From Gorsachius magnificus (Eukaryota; Chordata; Aves; Pelecaniformes; Ardeidae): 64,000 nt of DNA. The position numbers were made by a program, and so were the translations under genes. The stretch is taken from assembly GCA_034008185.1 (NCBI GenBank), contig CM067089.1, positions 20,596,213-20,660,212 on the forward strand, in the 5' to 3' direction. The notes under the pieces are model-generated. The model ran no database searches, was not told where the DNA came from, and was given only the letters and a program-made list of their open reading frames with translations. Of this stretch, positions 38,301 to 51,500 are shown piece after piece (within the stretch, counting starts at the first letter, position 1; every line of letters starts with the position of its first letter).

Positions 38301-41300
38301 GAGACAGACACTAGTGCTTCTCTAGTACTTGGTTTGTCAGCTTATTTCTATTTTCTAGCCTTGTAGATACTTAGAGCTCTATGATACACTGCCATTCTGG
38401 ATTTGGACAAGCAGAGAGATATGACCATGAGAGCAGTGGTTTCCAACAAATGGTATACACCTTAACATTGTTATCTCACACCATCAGGAACGTCCTTCTC
38501 GCCTCAGATCAGTCAGTCATAAAAGTCTTATTGCCTAGAGCCCAGCAGTTTACTAAGTCTATCTGAGAAGCCTACTAAATTGGGCTATTTTTAGCTTAGC
38601 TCTGGAATAGGATGACCAGTAATAGCTGTTTGTTCCCCAAGGGAAATAGAGGAACAGCACAGCACTTGAGCGAGATAAGGAAAAAAGACTTAAAGTGGTC
38701 AAGTTCAATTGGGAGTCCAGATCATCAAATGCATTCACAATTATGAAATGGGTCTAGGGTCAAGCTGGGAAAATCACCCACAACTTATAGTCAGAATTAG
38801 GTTGGATGAAGCTTACCAGCATCAGATACAATTGCTAGATAGATCTACAGCAATAAGGAAGATATAAGATCAAACTAAGAAAACAGTCTAGACCTATGCA
38901 TCAGTTTAGCTGAACTGAAGATTGATGTTCCTACAAGACACCTTAGGCTAGGAGTAAAGCCCCAAGCCAAGGTTTAAATGGAGCTCCTGGGCCTACAGGC
39001 AGAGGGTGTGGGTGGCAGTCAGGTGAGGCTGGTCAGGGCTGTTAAGGCTATTAATGCACTTCAGGGCCACAACATAGGTTTTTGTAGTCTTTGTAGAACA
39101 TGCTTAGGTGCAAGAATAACTCTGCTACTTGCTGTGACTCCACTTGTAACTTCTTGCACCCCTATGTAAGAGTATTTCTGGTATCATAACCCTAGGTTTC
39201 AGTAGCAAGGACACAGATGAGTCATGTTCTCAAGGAGATAGGTATTACTCAGAATTGCTGGTGCAAGGACTCAGTCTGAGGCTCAGCATGCAACTTTGGG
39301 TAGTCTCAAGCTGGGGAGCCTGCCCAGATGCCTTTCCTGGCATTTTTCTCTCAATTCTCTAAGCAGAGTATTTTCAAACTCTCCTCAAGGACACCTTTGC
39401 TAAGTGAGAGGGGAGAACTGCTGTTGCAGAGCTGTATCTCTATTTTCCTCAGTTCTACTATCCCTGCACTTACTAGCGTTTATTTAGCAATGAAACATGG
39501 GGCTAATAACATTCCTGGTTGGGCTGGGCTGAATCAGTGTCCACTTTTTCTGCCACAGGGAGAGACCTGATGCAAATACAGTGAAAGTAAAACCTTCATG
39601 ATTATTCCTTCATTCTTCACATCTTTACAATCCTTTAAGTAAAATTACTGTACTGAAATAATTTTCCCCAGATGAACTGCCAGATGAACCTCGGTATACT
39701 TGAATTATGTACTTTTCAGATTGCAATTACTGTCCTTTGCAAGCAATTAAAGTCATCAATACCATTGCCATTTGGAAGCAGCATCTGAGTCAGACAAAAC
39801 TTGATGTAGGGAGGATAAGCTAGATCAGCCATTATTCAACCTTTTTTTCCTTCATGCATGACGGCAGACTACTCTGAGCTCTGTCACCTTTTACACAGGT
39901 GTACACCTTTTTATGTAGAAGGGTATAATTCAAAAAGCCTCTTTCCAGATATGTGTGTTGAGGGGGGCAGCTGGCAGTGGTGTAGGACAGAGGCAGGTGA
40001 AGGGTTGACTTGGGCTACAAAGAGCATTCCCAGCCCTTGCTCTGCAGGCAGGGCCCCTGCAGGATGTGGTTCTGTGGGATCAGAACAGCTGAGGAACGCA
40101 TGCCCTAAGAAACCAGCTGTGGGATGGAAAGTGGCTGTGAAACAGGAGAATTACAGTAAATACAAACCATTGAGATATGTTGTCCTAATTATCTTGCTCA
40201 GTCTACGTAGTTCAGTACACAGGGATTAAACATTCCTATAGGGTCTGGTTCCTTCTAGACACTTTCTAGGCTACCTTTCTATTGGGTCTATTCTCAGGGT
40301 TTCTTTCATAAAGTATTTCTTTAAATTGTCAGAGCAAAACACTGCAGCCAGCATGGAACCACATGCTGGAGGTGATTGTTTTTTTCTCTCTCGGCTGCCA
40401 TTTTTTTTCTAGCTTTTTTTTTTTTTTCTCCCCCTGAAAAAACAGTTTATTTGCCCCAAAGAATACACCTGAGAAATTCAGGTCTGAATATTTATTGTGT
40501 TTAAACTGGGGGAAAAAATAGGAAATTCCCCACTTTTAAAAAATCATTTAAATGATGTTTCTCTTCTGAAAATTGCTTTAAGAAGGGCTGAAAATGTTTA
40601 AGTCAAAGCAAAACATTTCAAACAGGATGAAATTCAGTATTTCTGTTTATACTGAGTACTTTTTTATTTAATCAAAAAACCTTCAGAGTTAGTATTTAGT
40701 GTTGAACTTGGTTGTTATTTGTTTGAATGTTTTCATTTTACTCATGAACATGATAATTATTTATATAAGTCCCTACATAATGTCTTTCACCAGAGGGGAA
40801 ATCAAGTTTTCATGGGAAGTGACTTAGCAGGATGAAGTGTCCCATGTTTCCCATGAGGTTAAAAGTTCAGTTAACTTTATCTCTTGTCATGTTTTACTAT
40901 ATACACCTTTTGGCTTCCTGCTCAAACTCTAAAATGATGTGTATAACCAGCGTCAAAGCAGACAAGAAATGCTAAAAATAAGGAAGAAGAAAGAATTCTG
41001 TTAAATGGTTAGCAGGAATGACTTTTTAATCCAGGGACTGAGGTTGGACAGAAAGGCAGAAGCATAACTTCCCTCTGCCAATGCTCTCGCTGGCTATCCA
41101 CAGCATCAGGACACTTGCTAAGCTTGTCAGCCAAGGGATGACCAGTTAGCTACTCTTTACTGTGCTGAAGCCCAGCTAATACAGATGATTACTGGGGAGA
41201 TAACTGCAGGAGCCTGTGTATTCAAAACAGACAAAAAAAACAAAACCAAAAAAACAGTTCAGATCCTACTTCTAGCCTCACTTACAGGTATGTAAATCTG

Positions 41301-41750
41301 AGATGGCCACCATGAACTCAAAGATTTACAATTGCTTCTAAGCAGCTGGTCCCACCAGCAGCTAAAGCAGCTAAAGGTCCAAAACCTCTTAGCTATTGCT
41401 GCATCCTGCACACTGAGAAGTACAGCCTCTGTAAAGGGCCAGAGAACCTCTTCCACTACTGGAGATGTGACTTGGTGGCTAGTATTCAGTATCCAACATG
41501 GATCTTCTTGGCAGAGGAGGAAGCTGCCAATCTCAGATGTTTTTTGTCAATGCAACTCAGCAATACAAACCTGCAGGGCATGCACATTGCTAGGGAAATA
41601 TGTAGCCCCTTTTCCACACTGCAGAAGGACTGGTGGGGCTGGTGAGGAAGGAGGTTGTGCTGTGAGCAGCCCCAGGGGCAGGATGTGTCAATTACTCAGA
41701 TTCAAATTTCATCCAAGCATCTATAGTTTATAGATACTATTTAATAGCAA
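35376..41750. other. Non-coding intergenic DNA 5' of ARHGAP22
   Basis: No gene recognised. Holds a weak MIR-like stretch (about 37985-38060), T-rich tracts at 40379-40430 and several chance ORFs (123 codons at 39858, 133 codons at 41332). Confidence 0.7.
37985..38060. repeat. Possible MIR-like remnant
   Basis: TTATCATTATCATCCTCTGC followed by TTTAGATAGCACTTGCCAAT and AAAACACTGCA recalls CORE-SINE tails. Weak. Confidence 0.3.
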
Positions 41751-42264
41751 CTAACTATTTAATCAAACGTTTGTCCTTTCCTGCCCCCATTACTGGCTGC
41801 AGACTTTGCCCCCCCTCCCCCGGGAGGGGTGAAGGAAAGCTCAGCAAGGAGTACAAGTAAAACCGATGGGTGCTACAATGGAGCGATGGCAGTCCCCTGT
41901 GCCCATCCCGCCAGGCTGTCAGCACCAGCAGGAGAGATTTTTCTTCCCTGCAGAGAGCAGCGGGTCGCTTCTCCCTAGGATCCCCGGCTCTCACCGGAAT
42001 ACCGCCCGGGGGATGCTGTGCTCAGCAGGCAGCCCGGCACGCCGCTGCCCTCTGGACCAGCGCAGTTGGTATTTCTTCTAAGGCACATCCTTAGCAGATG
42101 CGCAAGCTTCTCGGCGTGTGCTTTGCGCCCTGTTTTCCCCCTGGCTCGGGGTTGGTGAGATTCAGCTCCTGATCTGGTCCTTGACGAGTCAAAGCGTCTG
42201 TTGAGCTCGATCGGAGGAAGATGCAGAGGGGGAGTGCGGGATCAGCGCTGCTCCGTGGAAGAGG

Positions 42265-42420
42265 CATATTAATAACGCTGATGCACGGCCAATTAGCAGA
42301 AGGAGCCAGGTCCAGCCCTCGTGTCTGCGTGCTAGTGATTTATCGGCAGTAATTACCGAGGCACTTAATGCCTAGTTTGGATGGGAATTAATTCGAGGCC
42401 GGATAAATAATGCATTAGGG
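42265..42420 (+). promoter_or_regulatory. TAAT-rich block upstream of the CpG island core
   Basis: Six TAAT/ATTA sites in about 150 bp: ATTAAT (42268), CCAATTAG (42289), GTAATTAC (42349), CTTAATG (42364), the palindrome GAATTAATTC (42385-42394) and AATAATGCATTAG (about 42406-42418). These are homeodomain-type core sites embedded in an otherwise GC-rich promoter. Confidence 0.5.
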
Positions 42421-42433
42421 TTTATTTAGCCCC

Positions 42434-42439
42434 ATGTGA
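42434..42439 (+). other. Minimal AUG-UGA upstream ORF
   Basis: ATGTGA lies 119 bases before the ARHGAP22 start. It matters only if the transcript starts upstream of it. Confidence 0.4.
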
Positions 42440-42488
42440 AGCGTCGCCCCCGAGCCGGAGCTGGAAGCGGAGAGCGGCGGGCGCGGCG

Positions 42489-42559
42489 ATGCGCGGGGCG
42501 GCGGCCGGGGCCGGGCGCTGATGCTGCGGCAGCGGCGCGCCCAGGCGGGAGCATGCTGA
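42489..42559 (+). promoter_or_regulatory. Two chained upstream ORFs, the second overlapping the ARHGAP22 start
   Basis: uORF A runs 42489-42521 (10 codons plus TGA). Its stop shares a base with the ATG of uORF B (TGATG at 42519-42523). uORF B runs 42521-42559 (12 codons plus TGA) and ends inside the main frame, past the main ATG at 42553. uORF A has G at -3; uORF B has C at -3 (weak context). Confidence 0.5.
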
Positions 42560-42586
42560 GCCCCAAGATCAGGCAGGCCAGGAGAG
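42553..42586 (+). CDS. ARHGAP22: ARHGAP22 coding exon 1 (residues 1-11 and one base)
   Basis: The ATG has A at -3. It encodes [11 protein letters not shown], then one base of the Ala12 codon; donor GAGAG|GTGAGT. The frame is open upstream to a TAG at 42427 but contains no other in-frame ATG, so 42553 is the AUG start. Too short to be seen as an ORF; identified by the exact join to exon 2. Confidence 0.92.
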
Positions 42587-45500
42587 GTGAGTGTGCCTTC
42601 CCCCCGCCTCGCGGGGAGCGGGGGGGGACCGTCCGCCGGCACGGGGAAACTTCCCGCGGTGCCGAGAGCCTCTGCCCCCGCCCGCGGAGCCCCCGAGCTG
42701 CAGCGGCCGCCCCCGGCAGAGCGAGGCTGCCGCCCCGCTGGCCGAAGCGGGCCCTGGGGAGGGCAGCGGGAGTGAGCGGCGCTTGCAAAGGTTTGGGGAG
42801 AATGAAGCGTAGGAGGAGGGGACCTGTGCTTGTGTTCACCAACGTCGTCTGCAATGTCAGGGCTGAGCAGCAGAGATGATTCAGAAATTGTACTCCGTCC
42901 CGGGACTCGATGGAGCCTTTGCACCCCTGTGGTGGTTGCTAATGCTGTGTTTCTAATGCTGAAATTCATTCTAGCAGATGGAGACAGTTGTGACAAGTTT
43001 ACCTGCAGCATCTGGGAGAAGCAGTTTGCTGTAGCACGTTATCCCTCCAGGGCTGGAAGCAGGAGGTGGGGAAAGTCGTTCTGTGTGAGCTGTGGGCAAG
43101 ACAAAGGAAGGAAGGAAAACCTGCCCTGGCTTTCCTAGCTGCTTTGAGCGGTCGTTCAGACCTGCGAGGTGTGGTATGCAGTGTTTGTAAAGCGATCAGC
43201 TAGGGCTGGGCACAGCCGGTATCTCCACTCCAGCTCACCTGGAGGAGATGCTCTGGCAGGGAATGTGTTGTGTGATCTCCTGCTGCAGCACCCGTTCCTC
43301 ATTTGACAAGGCATTTGTTGAGCATCGTTGCCATTCACAGCCTAATGACAGTCTCAGAGGGATATCTTCCCACCCATCAGAAACAGAGGCTAGATTAACA
43401 TCATTTAGGAGCAAAAGCAGACACAGTCAGAATAGTATGTAAAGATTAGGTTTTTCTTCAGCTATATAAAATAGGAAAGCGTTTTAGCTGCTGTGATTCC
43501 AAGATACTTCCAGCCAAATGTCACTTTGCATCATATATCTAAAAGCAGTATTACCTGCTGAACAGTCCTTAAAATACCAACAGCCCATTAAGTAGCTGTT
43601 AGTATCTTGGAAGGAAGAAGCTTCCTGCCATCTGGAGGTGTCAGGATCAGGTATGTACAGCCTCACCAACAGTAAAGTCATATAGACATACCTTTTAGTT
43701 ACACAATTTTGTAGAAGTTCAGCAAGTCTTTTGTAGGTGCTGTCTCTTTGCCATACCCCTTCTAAGGGGTGTCTAATCTCCTTCCAGTCTTTAATATATT
43801 TGTTATCCAGCATTCCTGTGGGCTATTATAGCTCTGATGAGACAAGGTAAATGATAAGACTAGAGTGGTACAGGAAGTCTATGTCAGAGCAAGGAACACC
43901 GGCTTTCACAGCTGCGTGCCTGCCATTCTTCCACTTTCTTCAATTCATCTGGAAAAGACTAAGTTGTATATTAATATTTATTGAAGTCTAGTTATGGGAC
44001 AGATTTTATTCTAGATCCCTGTGGGCTACTGATGCTTGTGAGACAAACTGTAGTGTACCTTTGTGATTCAATTTCAGTTTATAGCAGTGTATGTCATTCT
44101 CTCAGGGTTTATTCTGTTTGGTTCATTAACTGTGCAGTGGTAGGTTTATTTCTGAGTGAATTTAGAACTCATGAAAAGAGATGGCTTGATGGCTGTTGAA
44201 ATGTCAGGAATTTTCCTACTTTTGCAATGCTGTGGCAAAGCACTGGTAACCTCTTACAAAGGTTAGCAAGTAGGACCTAATCCCGCAAGTTTCTTTGATA
44301 GCTCTTGTTCACAGGATCTGTAAACAGGCAATGCTGAAGGTGCTGAATGCTTCTTGAAGGTAAGCCTCCCACCTTGCAAGACTGAGCTGAATGTGAAATG
44401 GTAGTTCGTGCTCCCTGGACTCTTAGTTGGGATTGCCGGTGAAGGTTCAGATGGTAAATGGTGGGCAAGCAAAGTATTAAGGCTGCAAGGATCTGTTGCT
44501 GACAGTAAGCATCAGCAAGGTCAGCAGGTCTGCTGCAAGCTGCTGCATGAGCTTGGCTGACTTCTCATAGTGGTTGTTAGCTCTGCTATTGAGGACTTAG
44601 GTGTGTAAAGGAGGCAGCATGACTTCTCCGTGCAGACAGAATGAAGATAAGGGACGAGGGAGGATACTCTGGGTACAGCCAGAGTTTCACTTGAGTGTGA
44701 TAGGAGGCAGCAATAAAGCTGAACCTAGAGATGGTCTAGATTTCCTGTGGTTGAATTGCTCAAACTACCTTGTGTGCATGTCCAGCTCTTTGTTTCAGAT
44801 TCCCTGAATCTGGGCAAACAGGAATGTTTTCTCAGCTCCCCTTGTATTTCTAAATCTCTGCTGAGAATGTACCTTTAAACCTTCACTTGTGACATCTGAT
44901 GCTGTCATTTTTGTTTAACTTGTGGATGGTCCTTAAGAAAGCTCCTGGGTGTAAAGACATTCAGGCTTTTGAAAATGCTGAGTCTGGACTTGAGTTTGAC
45001 ATCTGGGTTGTAGTTCCTAATATTTGTGAAAGGTATGGTAGAGAACAAAGATAATTTGCCTTACTAAAGGTAACTGTCAAGTGTAATGCAGTCCTTGCCA
45101 TTCCATCAGCAAGATCACATCTGTGATTCTGAAACATGCGTTCAGAGGTACATTATGTTTTCATAAGACCTAGGAAGGTGAAAAATCTCACTGACCAAAA
45201 ATCTTAATGTGCATAAATGGGCCTTCTGGAAAATCATTTATCCTGCCTAGGCCTGAATGAATTTTGCATTATTTTTTCATCTACAGTGTTTTATGTACAG
45301 CAGTTGGCGGAGTCCAGGATTATGAAATAAGTGACTGCAATGGAAAACATCTATTTTCACATTCTTTCTATGTGATGGGGCATAGAAATACTGCCTTCCA
45401 GAGTTCTTTCAGTATGGAGAGCAGGGAAAGCAGTTTCAGACTACCTCCTTCAGTCTCAAGAAATGCATTTTTGTTTCATTGTTTTTGAGAGATGAAAAAA

Positions 45501-48500
45501 ATGAAATAAAGCATATGCTCCTTGGTTTGAAAAGTCTCAAACAGGTTATACCTGCCCAATTGCATTTAAATGTGCTAGGAAATAGAAGCTGGACTGACTA
45601 CAAGCTTATGCATTTGGTTTTTATTAAGTGCTGTGATGGGATTGTCTTCTATAGCAAGAGAAGTTAGCATGCTGACATGACAGATTCTTTACAGTATTCA
45701 TGTCACCAGCATAGTCTTTCCAGTTATATAGGTATCAAGAATAAACCTTCTCTCTTTACTGGGGACAGATATAGAGAATAAACCTTCTCTCTTGTACTAA
45801 TGGGTGTCTGACATTATAGAATTGTCTGTGCTTCCCTGACCTATTATTTCTGTTTGGCTGCACGCGCATACATATGTTACAGTATGTTGAAAATTTTCTT
45901 CACAGTCATAATAATTAAACTTTTGTTTGCTTGTTTGTTTAATTAAAACTTAGACCCTCAAAAAAGTGACGGGAGACATTTTGGCTAGCTAGCCTGCTGC
46001 AGACAAACTGGTTTTACCTCAGGTATACTTCAGCGTGGCTGAGGTAGAACAGAGTTACTTCCCTCTCTCTTTGTTTTTCCGTCTCTGAAACTTTTCATAA
46101 TTCAATTTTAATGAAAAGTGAGCTTTAGCATACTTAAAATGTTTCTAAGGATGGTGTGTAGTTACACTGCCAGAAGGGACTTTAGAGGGTAAAGTACTGC
46201 CCCTCTGGGAAAGTGCACATTTACAATGTAAGCTTCATGCGCTTGCAGTGAGGACAGCTAGGTTTTAATATTCAATGCCTTTGCAATGGTGTCATTGTAT
46301 TTTTAATGAAAGTGCTGTGTCTGATTAAATTTTTGAGCTGCTTGGCTAAATCCAACCAGATTTGAAAGCAGAAAAGGAGTATCAAAATATATTTGACTCC
46401 TATAAACTCAAAGAAAATTGGTGGCAGCACAGAGGAAACGTAAGCGTATCTGTACACCTAGGGAAAACTGTCACATAGTACTCAGCAGAAATATATGTTT
46501 AGAAAGATAATGCCCAACTGACCATCCAAAAGACACATACTGGCTGTCCTGTATGAGCGCACATATATCCAAGTCAGCCAAAAAGCTGAGGGGTGTAGGA
46601 ATGTATTGAGTTGTCGGGGATGCAGAAGTAACTGGCTATTTGAGGAAGATGAAAAGACAGCACTGTGCAAGTTTGAGGAACATGTAGAGGCACTGGAGGT
46701 TTTGTGGTAGAAGAATATCTGAGTAATCAGTGGACATACAGACTTCCTTAATTCTGCAGACTGAAAGCATATTATTTAGTACAAAAACAAATGACCGTTA
46801 TAAGAATTACAGCAATACACTTTGGAATCTACATGAGCATTTTAAGGTTAGAAGTGGGCTTTTAAAACAAATCTAATTCTCCTCACTTACTGCACTTTGG
46901 TTATGTCATGCAGCACACTCAGAACAAACAAACTAGAATTCCTTTTGGATTAAACTAGGTGGAAGACATTTTCGGGAGCACACCTAATGCTCTCCAGTCC
47001 ATAGGATCAGAATAGAACTAGTCCAGAACAGAGGCCCCTGAAATGCATATGTAGCATGAATATTAGTTCCCTGCCATTAATATACAGATCCACTCCTCAT
47101 TTCCTGTACTACTTGCTAATCTAGACATCTCTGATGTTGTCAGTCACAAGACATTTGTATTCAGAACTGATAATTTTATGTTAACCTATTACTTAGGTGG
47201 CCAATAATTCACTACCATAATACCTCAGAACTTAACAATTCAAAATGTATTTGCCTTTGCCCATGCCACATTTCACAGGTAACATTTACATTCTGTGGAT
47301 TAGGGAAAAACCCTAGGCCATATATGAAGTCCAAGGCAGAGCCAAAACTTGAAATGAGTTTCCCAAAGTTTAGTGTACATGAAAAAATACTGAATCATCC
47401 TTCCTTCTTATTTAACAGCTTTTCACTGGCCATTTTCTGTCATCACAACACATCTGACTCCAAAAGAACTCACCAGTTAAGAACAGCTTAGACATATAAA
47501 TGCAACCCTGCAACTTTATTTCTTGAGTACATGGAGGGCATCTGCATAATAGGATGAACCTACTGGTATGAAATTATGGGGGATACCTCCAGGAACTTTT
47601 TTTTCTGTACTAGAAACATGGGTGATTGGGGTCACCCCCCTAGAGATTTCTTGTCTACAGGAAATGACAGTATTAATTACTTCTTCAAGACAGTCTTAAT
47701 CACAGCAGAAGGCTATCAACCAGTCATGGCTTTCAGGAGTTCTTATCTATCTTGAGTTTGCCAGGCTCAGGAATAAGCTTCAGTGATGATGAATGACATC
47801 TAAGGAAACAGGAATTAGGTATTTTTAGGCCAGTGAAAGTGATCTCTGACTCTGTTAGAAGATGCTGCTTGTTCAGAGATGTATTTGGCCTAGCCAGTTA
47901 GTAATTCTTCAGTATCACTGACACACTTCAGGTTCCAGGAGTTAGACTTCATTTAAGAGGCAACTCCACAACCCCCATAGCAGGACAATCTATACAACAG
48001 TCAGAGCTGAAATAAAGCCTAACAAAGGAACAAAAAACAGTGGTTAAAGGATATTTCAATAAAAAGGAGAAAAAGAAACAGAGTGCAACTCAGTTTCTGA
48101 AAAAGTACATGGCAGAGAAAAGAAATTAGGAACAGTGAAATAAACACATTTCAGAGGGACCCAGAGGCAGCCAAACAGTCCTAAGTGCACTCGGACTTCT
48201 CTGTTTACCAAGGCATCAACCCTCCAGCTTCGGGCTGTTTCTCCAAGTCCTCCACAGAGAGGAGGCAGTCGTGATGCCCCATGCACAACAGGAGTTCACT
48301 GTCACATTTTTATTTTCCTCTGGCATTAGGTAAGAGCTGGTAGCACACTCCCCCTCAGCTCCTGCAGAGGCCAGTACCATGCTGCTGGAGCAAGTCCAGG
48401 ACCTCAGAGACTGTTCAGTACAGGCAGCTCCTCAAGCTGTATTCCCTTCAAAATCATGTTGTGTAAAGAGCCCCCCTTTCACTGGCCAGTGGAAAGCAGA

Positions 48501-51500
48501 AAAGGGGAACTCTCCCATGTATCTAGTCCTCTTCACCAAACCACACCTTAGCACCTGCAGCCTCAGCTCTGCAAAGAGGAACACCAATGTCTCCATAGCC
48601 CCTCACTGCAGCTCTGCTTTGAGGAGCTGGTGATGCACACAGCTATCCCAGAGCATGTGGGAGGCTAGCACCTTGGCACCTCCAGCTTACCAGGAAAATG
48701 ATAACACCCGGCTTCTTAGTCCTGGAACCAAAGTAAACAGCCCTGGAGCTGCGAACTCCTCCAAACACTCCCTTCAGCCCCTGAGAGCTCACCAACATTG
48801 GTGGGAGCACACCAGCCCCTGGGGAAGGGAGCAATCAGTGTGACTAGCTGCAGCTGGCATGGCAGAGCCACCATTAATGAGAAGGTCCAGCTGTGGGGAG
48901 GAAGTTCACTACCCTCCTTCCTTAAATGAGTGATTCTTTAAGGCAGGAGAGGCAACTTTAGGAACTGTGCTCTAGAAAGTTATGTGGGTAAAAGGCTAGG
49001 ATGAACTGCTGGTAAGCATGATTTGGTTTATGGCTAAGAGTTTGTCAGCTGGTGGAGGAAGGAGTCTGTGAGGCCCTGGGGAGGAGAAGGTGATGGTGGT
49101 GGCCCTGCCTGTGGTGTGGGTCTGGGTTTCATCTTTTTTCTTTGGAGGAATGTGAAATAAATATGCTGAGTTGAGCTTAAAATCTTAAGGCAATTGTACA
49201 GGGGCTGTGGAGGGAGGCATTGGGGCTGGAGCTGGTGCACTGCTGGATTAACTGCCCTGAAGGCAGTGCAAAGAAATAGTCCCAGACTAGAGGGTAAAGC
49301 TTGGGGGGAGAAGTGACCAAGGAGGGACCTGGGTGTTCCTTCTCACTGTGTGCAGCCCTAGGGAGGTGAATGGAGCAGGGAGTTCTGCCCGTTGGTACCA
49401 GGTCAGCCTCCTGGCACTGTGTTGTTTTGGTGCAGGGGTGTGTGGCAGTGAGTTGTGTTATCAGCTGCATGCTGTAATCACTTTGTCTCTGTTGTCCTGG
49501 TTCAGTGGCCATGTGCATTTACAGAAAGGGTCAATAAAGTGATATTTGTGGGATTCCTCCAGAGACAGATTCAGATTCCCACTCTTGCTTTGTGGTGTGT
49601 CCCTTGAAGAAGGACCCTTCTGGCTGTTCAAAGGTGTAATCCTCTCATCCCTGGGGAGATGCCCCTCTCCACATAGGATTCATGGTGTGCACTAAGTGCT
49701 GCTCTTGGCAATAGCAGCTTTCTATCCCTGCCTGAAGGCTCAGGCAGAAAATTACTCTCCTTAGAAAAAGCCCCGAAAAGTTTGCAGGCAGGCACCAGCT
49801 TATTAAACACAGGCAATCTTGATTTGAAATAATGAGCCAATGGCCTCACCTCCTGGGGAGGGGAAGGGGCCTTGAGAAAGAGCAGTAGTTCAGCTCAAAG
49901 GGTAGCTGGACTGCTGTGGAGAAAACTTGTGGGCAGGGAATTAAATATTAGAAGACTAAAAAGCCATAGGCTCTCTAATTACTTGTAAAACACCCACTGA
50001 GTGAGTGGAGGGTGCAACTGGCAGGGTTATGAAGAGCACAGTGGAAGCATTGTGAATGCTAGCACCTCTCAGTAGACAGTCACCTGCTACTTTTAGTGTC
50101 TATCTATCTAAATGTATTCCTCTTCATTGCAAGGTTACTACCAGAATGACTTTTTTTCTTTGCTGGCTTTCCATTTACTTTCATGGTAGCTGATAGGCAA
50201 GCACAGCAGCCTAAACAGCTTAATTTGTTTTCTCCAGCTCTATATATTATGGGCAGAGGTAGTTTGAGGCAACGATAAAGGCATTTGCAGCTGTGGTGGG
50301 AAGGAGAAACCTCTTGATGAAGCTGCAAGTATGAGTTACCTGGTGAGCTGGAAGAGGAAAGGTTCTATGCCAAGACTCTGCTCAGGCCTGCATGTGTTTA
50401 AAACTAACCAGGGGAGGGAAGCTGCTGCTGACAGTCCTAGTGTATGGTCCTTCCATAGAGCTTTTCTGTGTGTCCCTTGTGCCCAAAAGGCAGTAGATTG
50501 GTCTTTATGAAGAGCTAAAGAGAGGAGATACTAGGTCTTTGCTGTGGTTGAAAAAAGTTACTTGTAATATCCTTCCTCTTAAATGCAGGTGTTTAGAATT
50601 ATTTGTGCTTTACTAAGATAGTCATCCGGTGAACTGCTATAGAAGTTTAAAGAACAAACCTATGGTATAAGGAGCTAAATGACAAGGAAGCTGTATACAT
50701 TGGTTCTAAGGTGAGAACTGATTCTGTTTCAGGGGAAAGGATTGGGTTGATCATGATCTCTTTGGGAGAACTGTAGGTGCAGGGTTAATACTTATTCCTG
50801 TGCAGGCCTCCAGTTTAGGAGGAGCCTCCCTTGCCTTATTAACCAGTGACAACTTGTTACAAATACTTCTAGATAAATAATCATTGAATCACGGAATGGT
50901 TTGGGTTGGAAGAGACCTCAAAGATCATCTAGTTCCAACCCCGCTGCAATGAGCAGGAACACCTTCCACTAGACGAGGTTGCTCAAAGTCCCATCCAACG
51001 TGGCCTTGAACGCTTCCAGGGATGGGGTATCCACAACTTCTCTGGGCAACCTGTTCCAGTGCTTCACCACCCTCATAGTGAAGAATTTCTTCCTTATATC
51101 TAGTCTAAATCTACTCTCTTTCAGTTTAAAGCATTGGGTACTTGGGTTCAGAGTATGAGTTCATGTAGGAGTAAGAATTCCTGGATGTCTTCGGCCTTTG
51201 TCTCCTAAATCAACCCTGGCAGTCGGTCAAGTCACTTAGCCACCTCTTGTACAGAGAAGGAAGCAGGCTTTGTTTGCACATTGAAAATAGTTACAATAAA
51301 TGTTGAAACGGGCACATTGAACTGTTGGCTCAATGCTATGCCATGAGACGTAGTGTAGGAATGAATACTTTCCTGATGTTTGGATGAGGGAAACAAGAGG
51401 AATGAATACCTTCCTGATGTTTGGATGAGGGAAACAAGAGACATATAATGTTCTGTATGAATTCATTCAAGTTTATTGCTGAAAGTGGCTGGGCCATGTC

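Larger units (their letters stand above)
41751..42850 (+). promoter_or_regulatory. ARHGAP22: ARHGAP22 promoter region and CpG island
   Basis: CpG and G+C rise from about 41800 and peak at 42430-42800 around the first coding exon. A CCAAT box is at 42289-42293 and an AT-rich TATA-like element (GGATAAATAATG) near 42401. The transcription start is not determined. A GC palindrome CCCTCCCCCGGGAGGG is centred near 41820. Confidence 0.75.

Noticed and set aside
39858..40229. 123-codon plus-strand open frame
   Set aside because: No family resemblance; length is possible by chance in a window this size.
40379..40434. Long T-rich tracts tested as retroposon poly-A tails
   Set aside because: No processed-gene sequence or target duplication next to them; read as simple polypyrimidine sequence.
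41332..41733. 133-codon plus-strand open frame upstream of ARHGAP22
   Set aside because: No recognisable motif, and composition is not protein-like over its length.
42436..42879. 147-codon plus frame containing [11 protein letters not shown]
   Set aside because: It begins at GTG rather than ATG and runs past the exon 1 donor at 42587. Only 42553-42586 of this frame is coding. The in-frame upstream stretch has no AUG.
42415..43011. 198-codon minus-strand open frame
   Set aside because: It lies across the ARHGAP22 CpG island, where high G+C suppresses stops. Composition is Ala/Pro/Arg/Ser noise with no domain, and the real exon is on the other strand.
51232..51466. Two overlapping minus ORFs with repeated peptide
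   Set aside because: The peptide repetition is simply the 41-bp tandem DNA duplication read in two frames.
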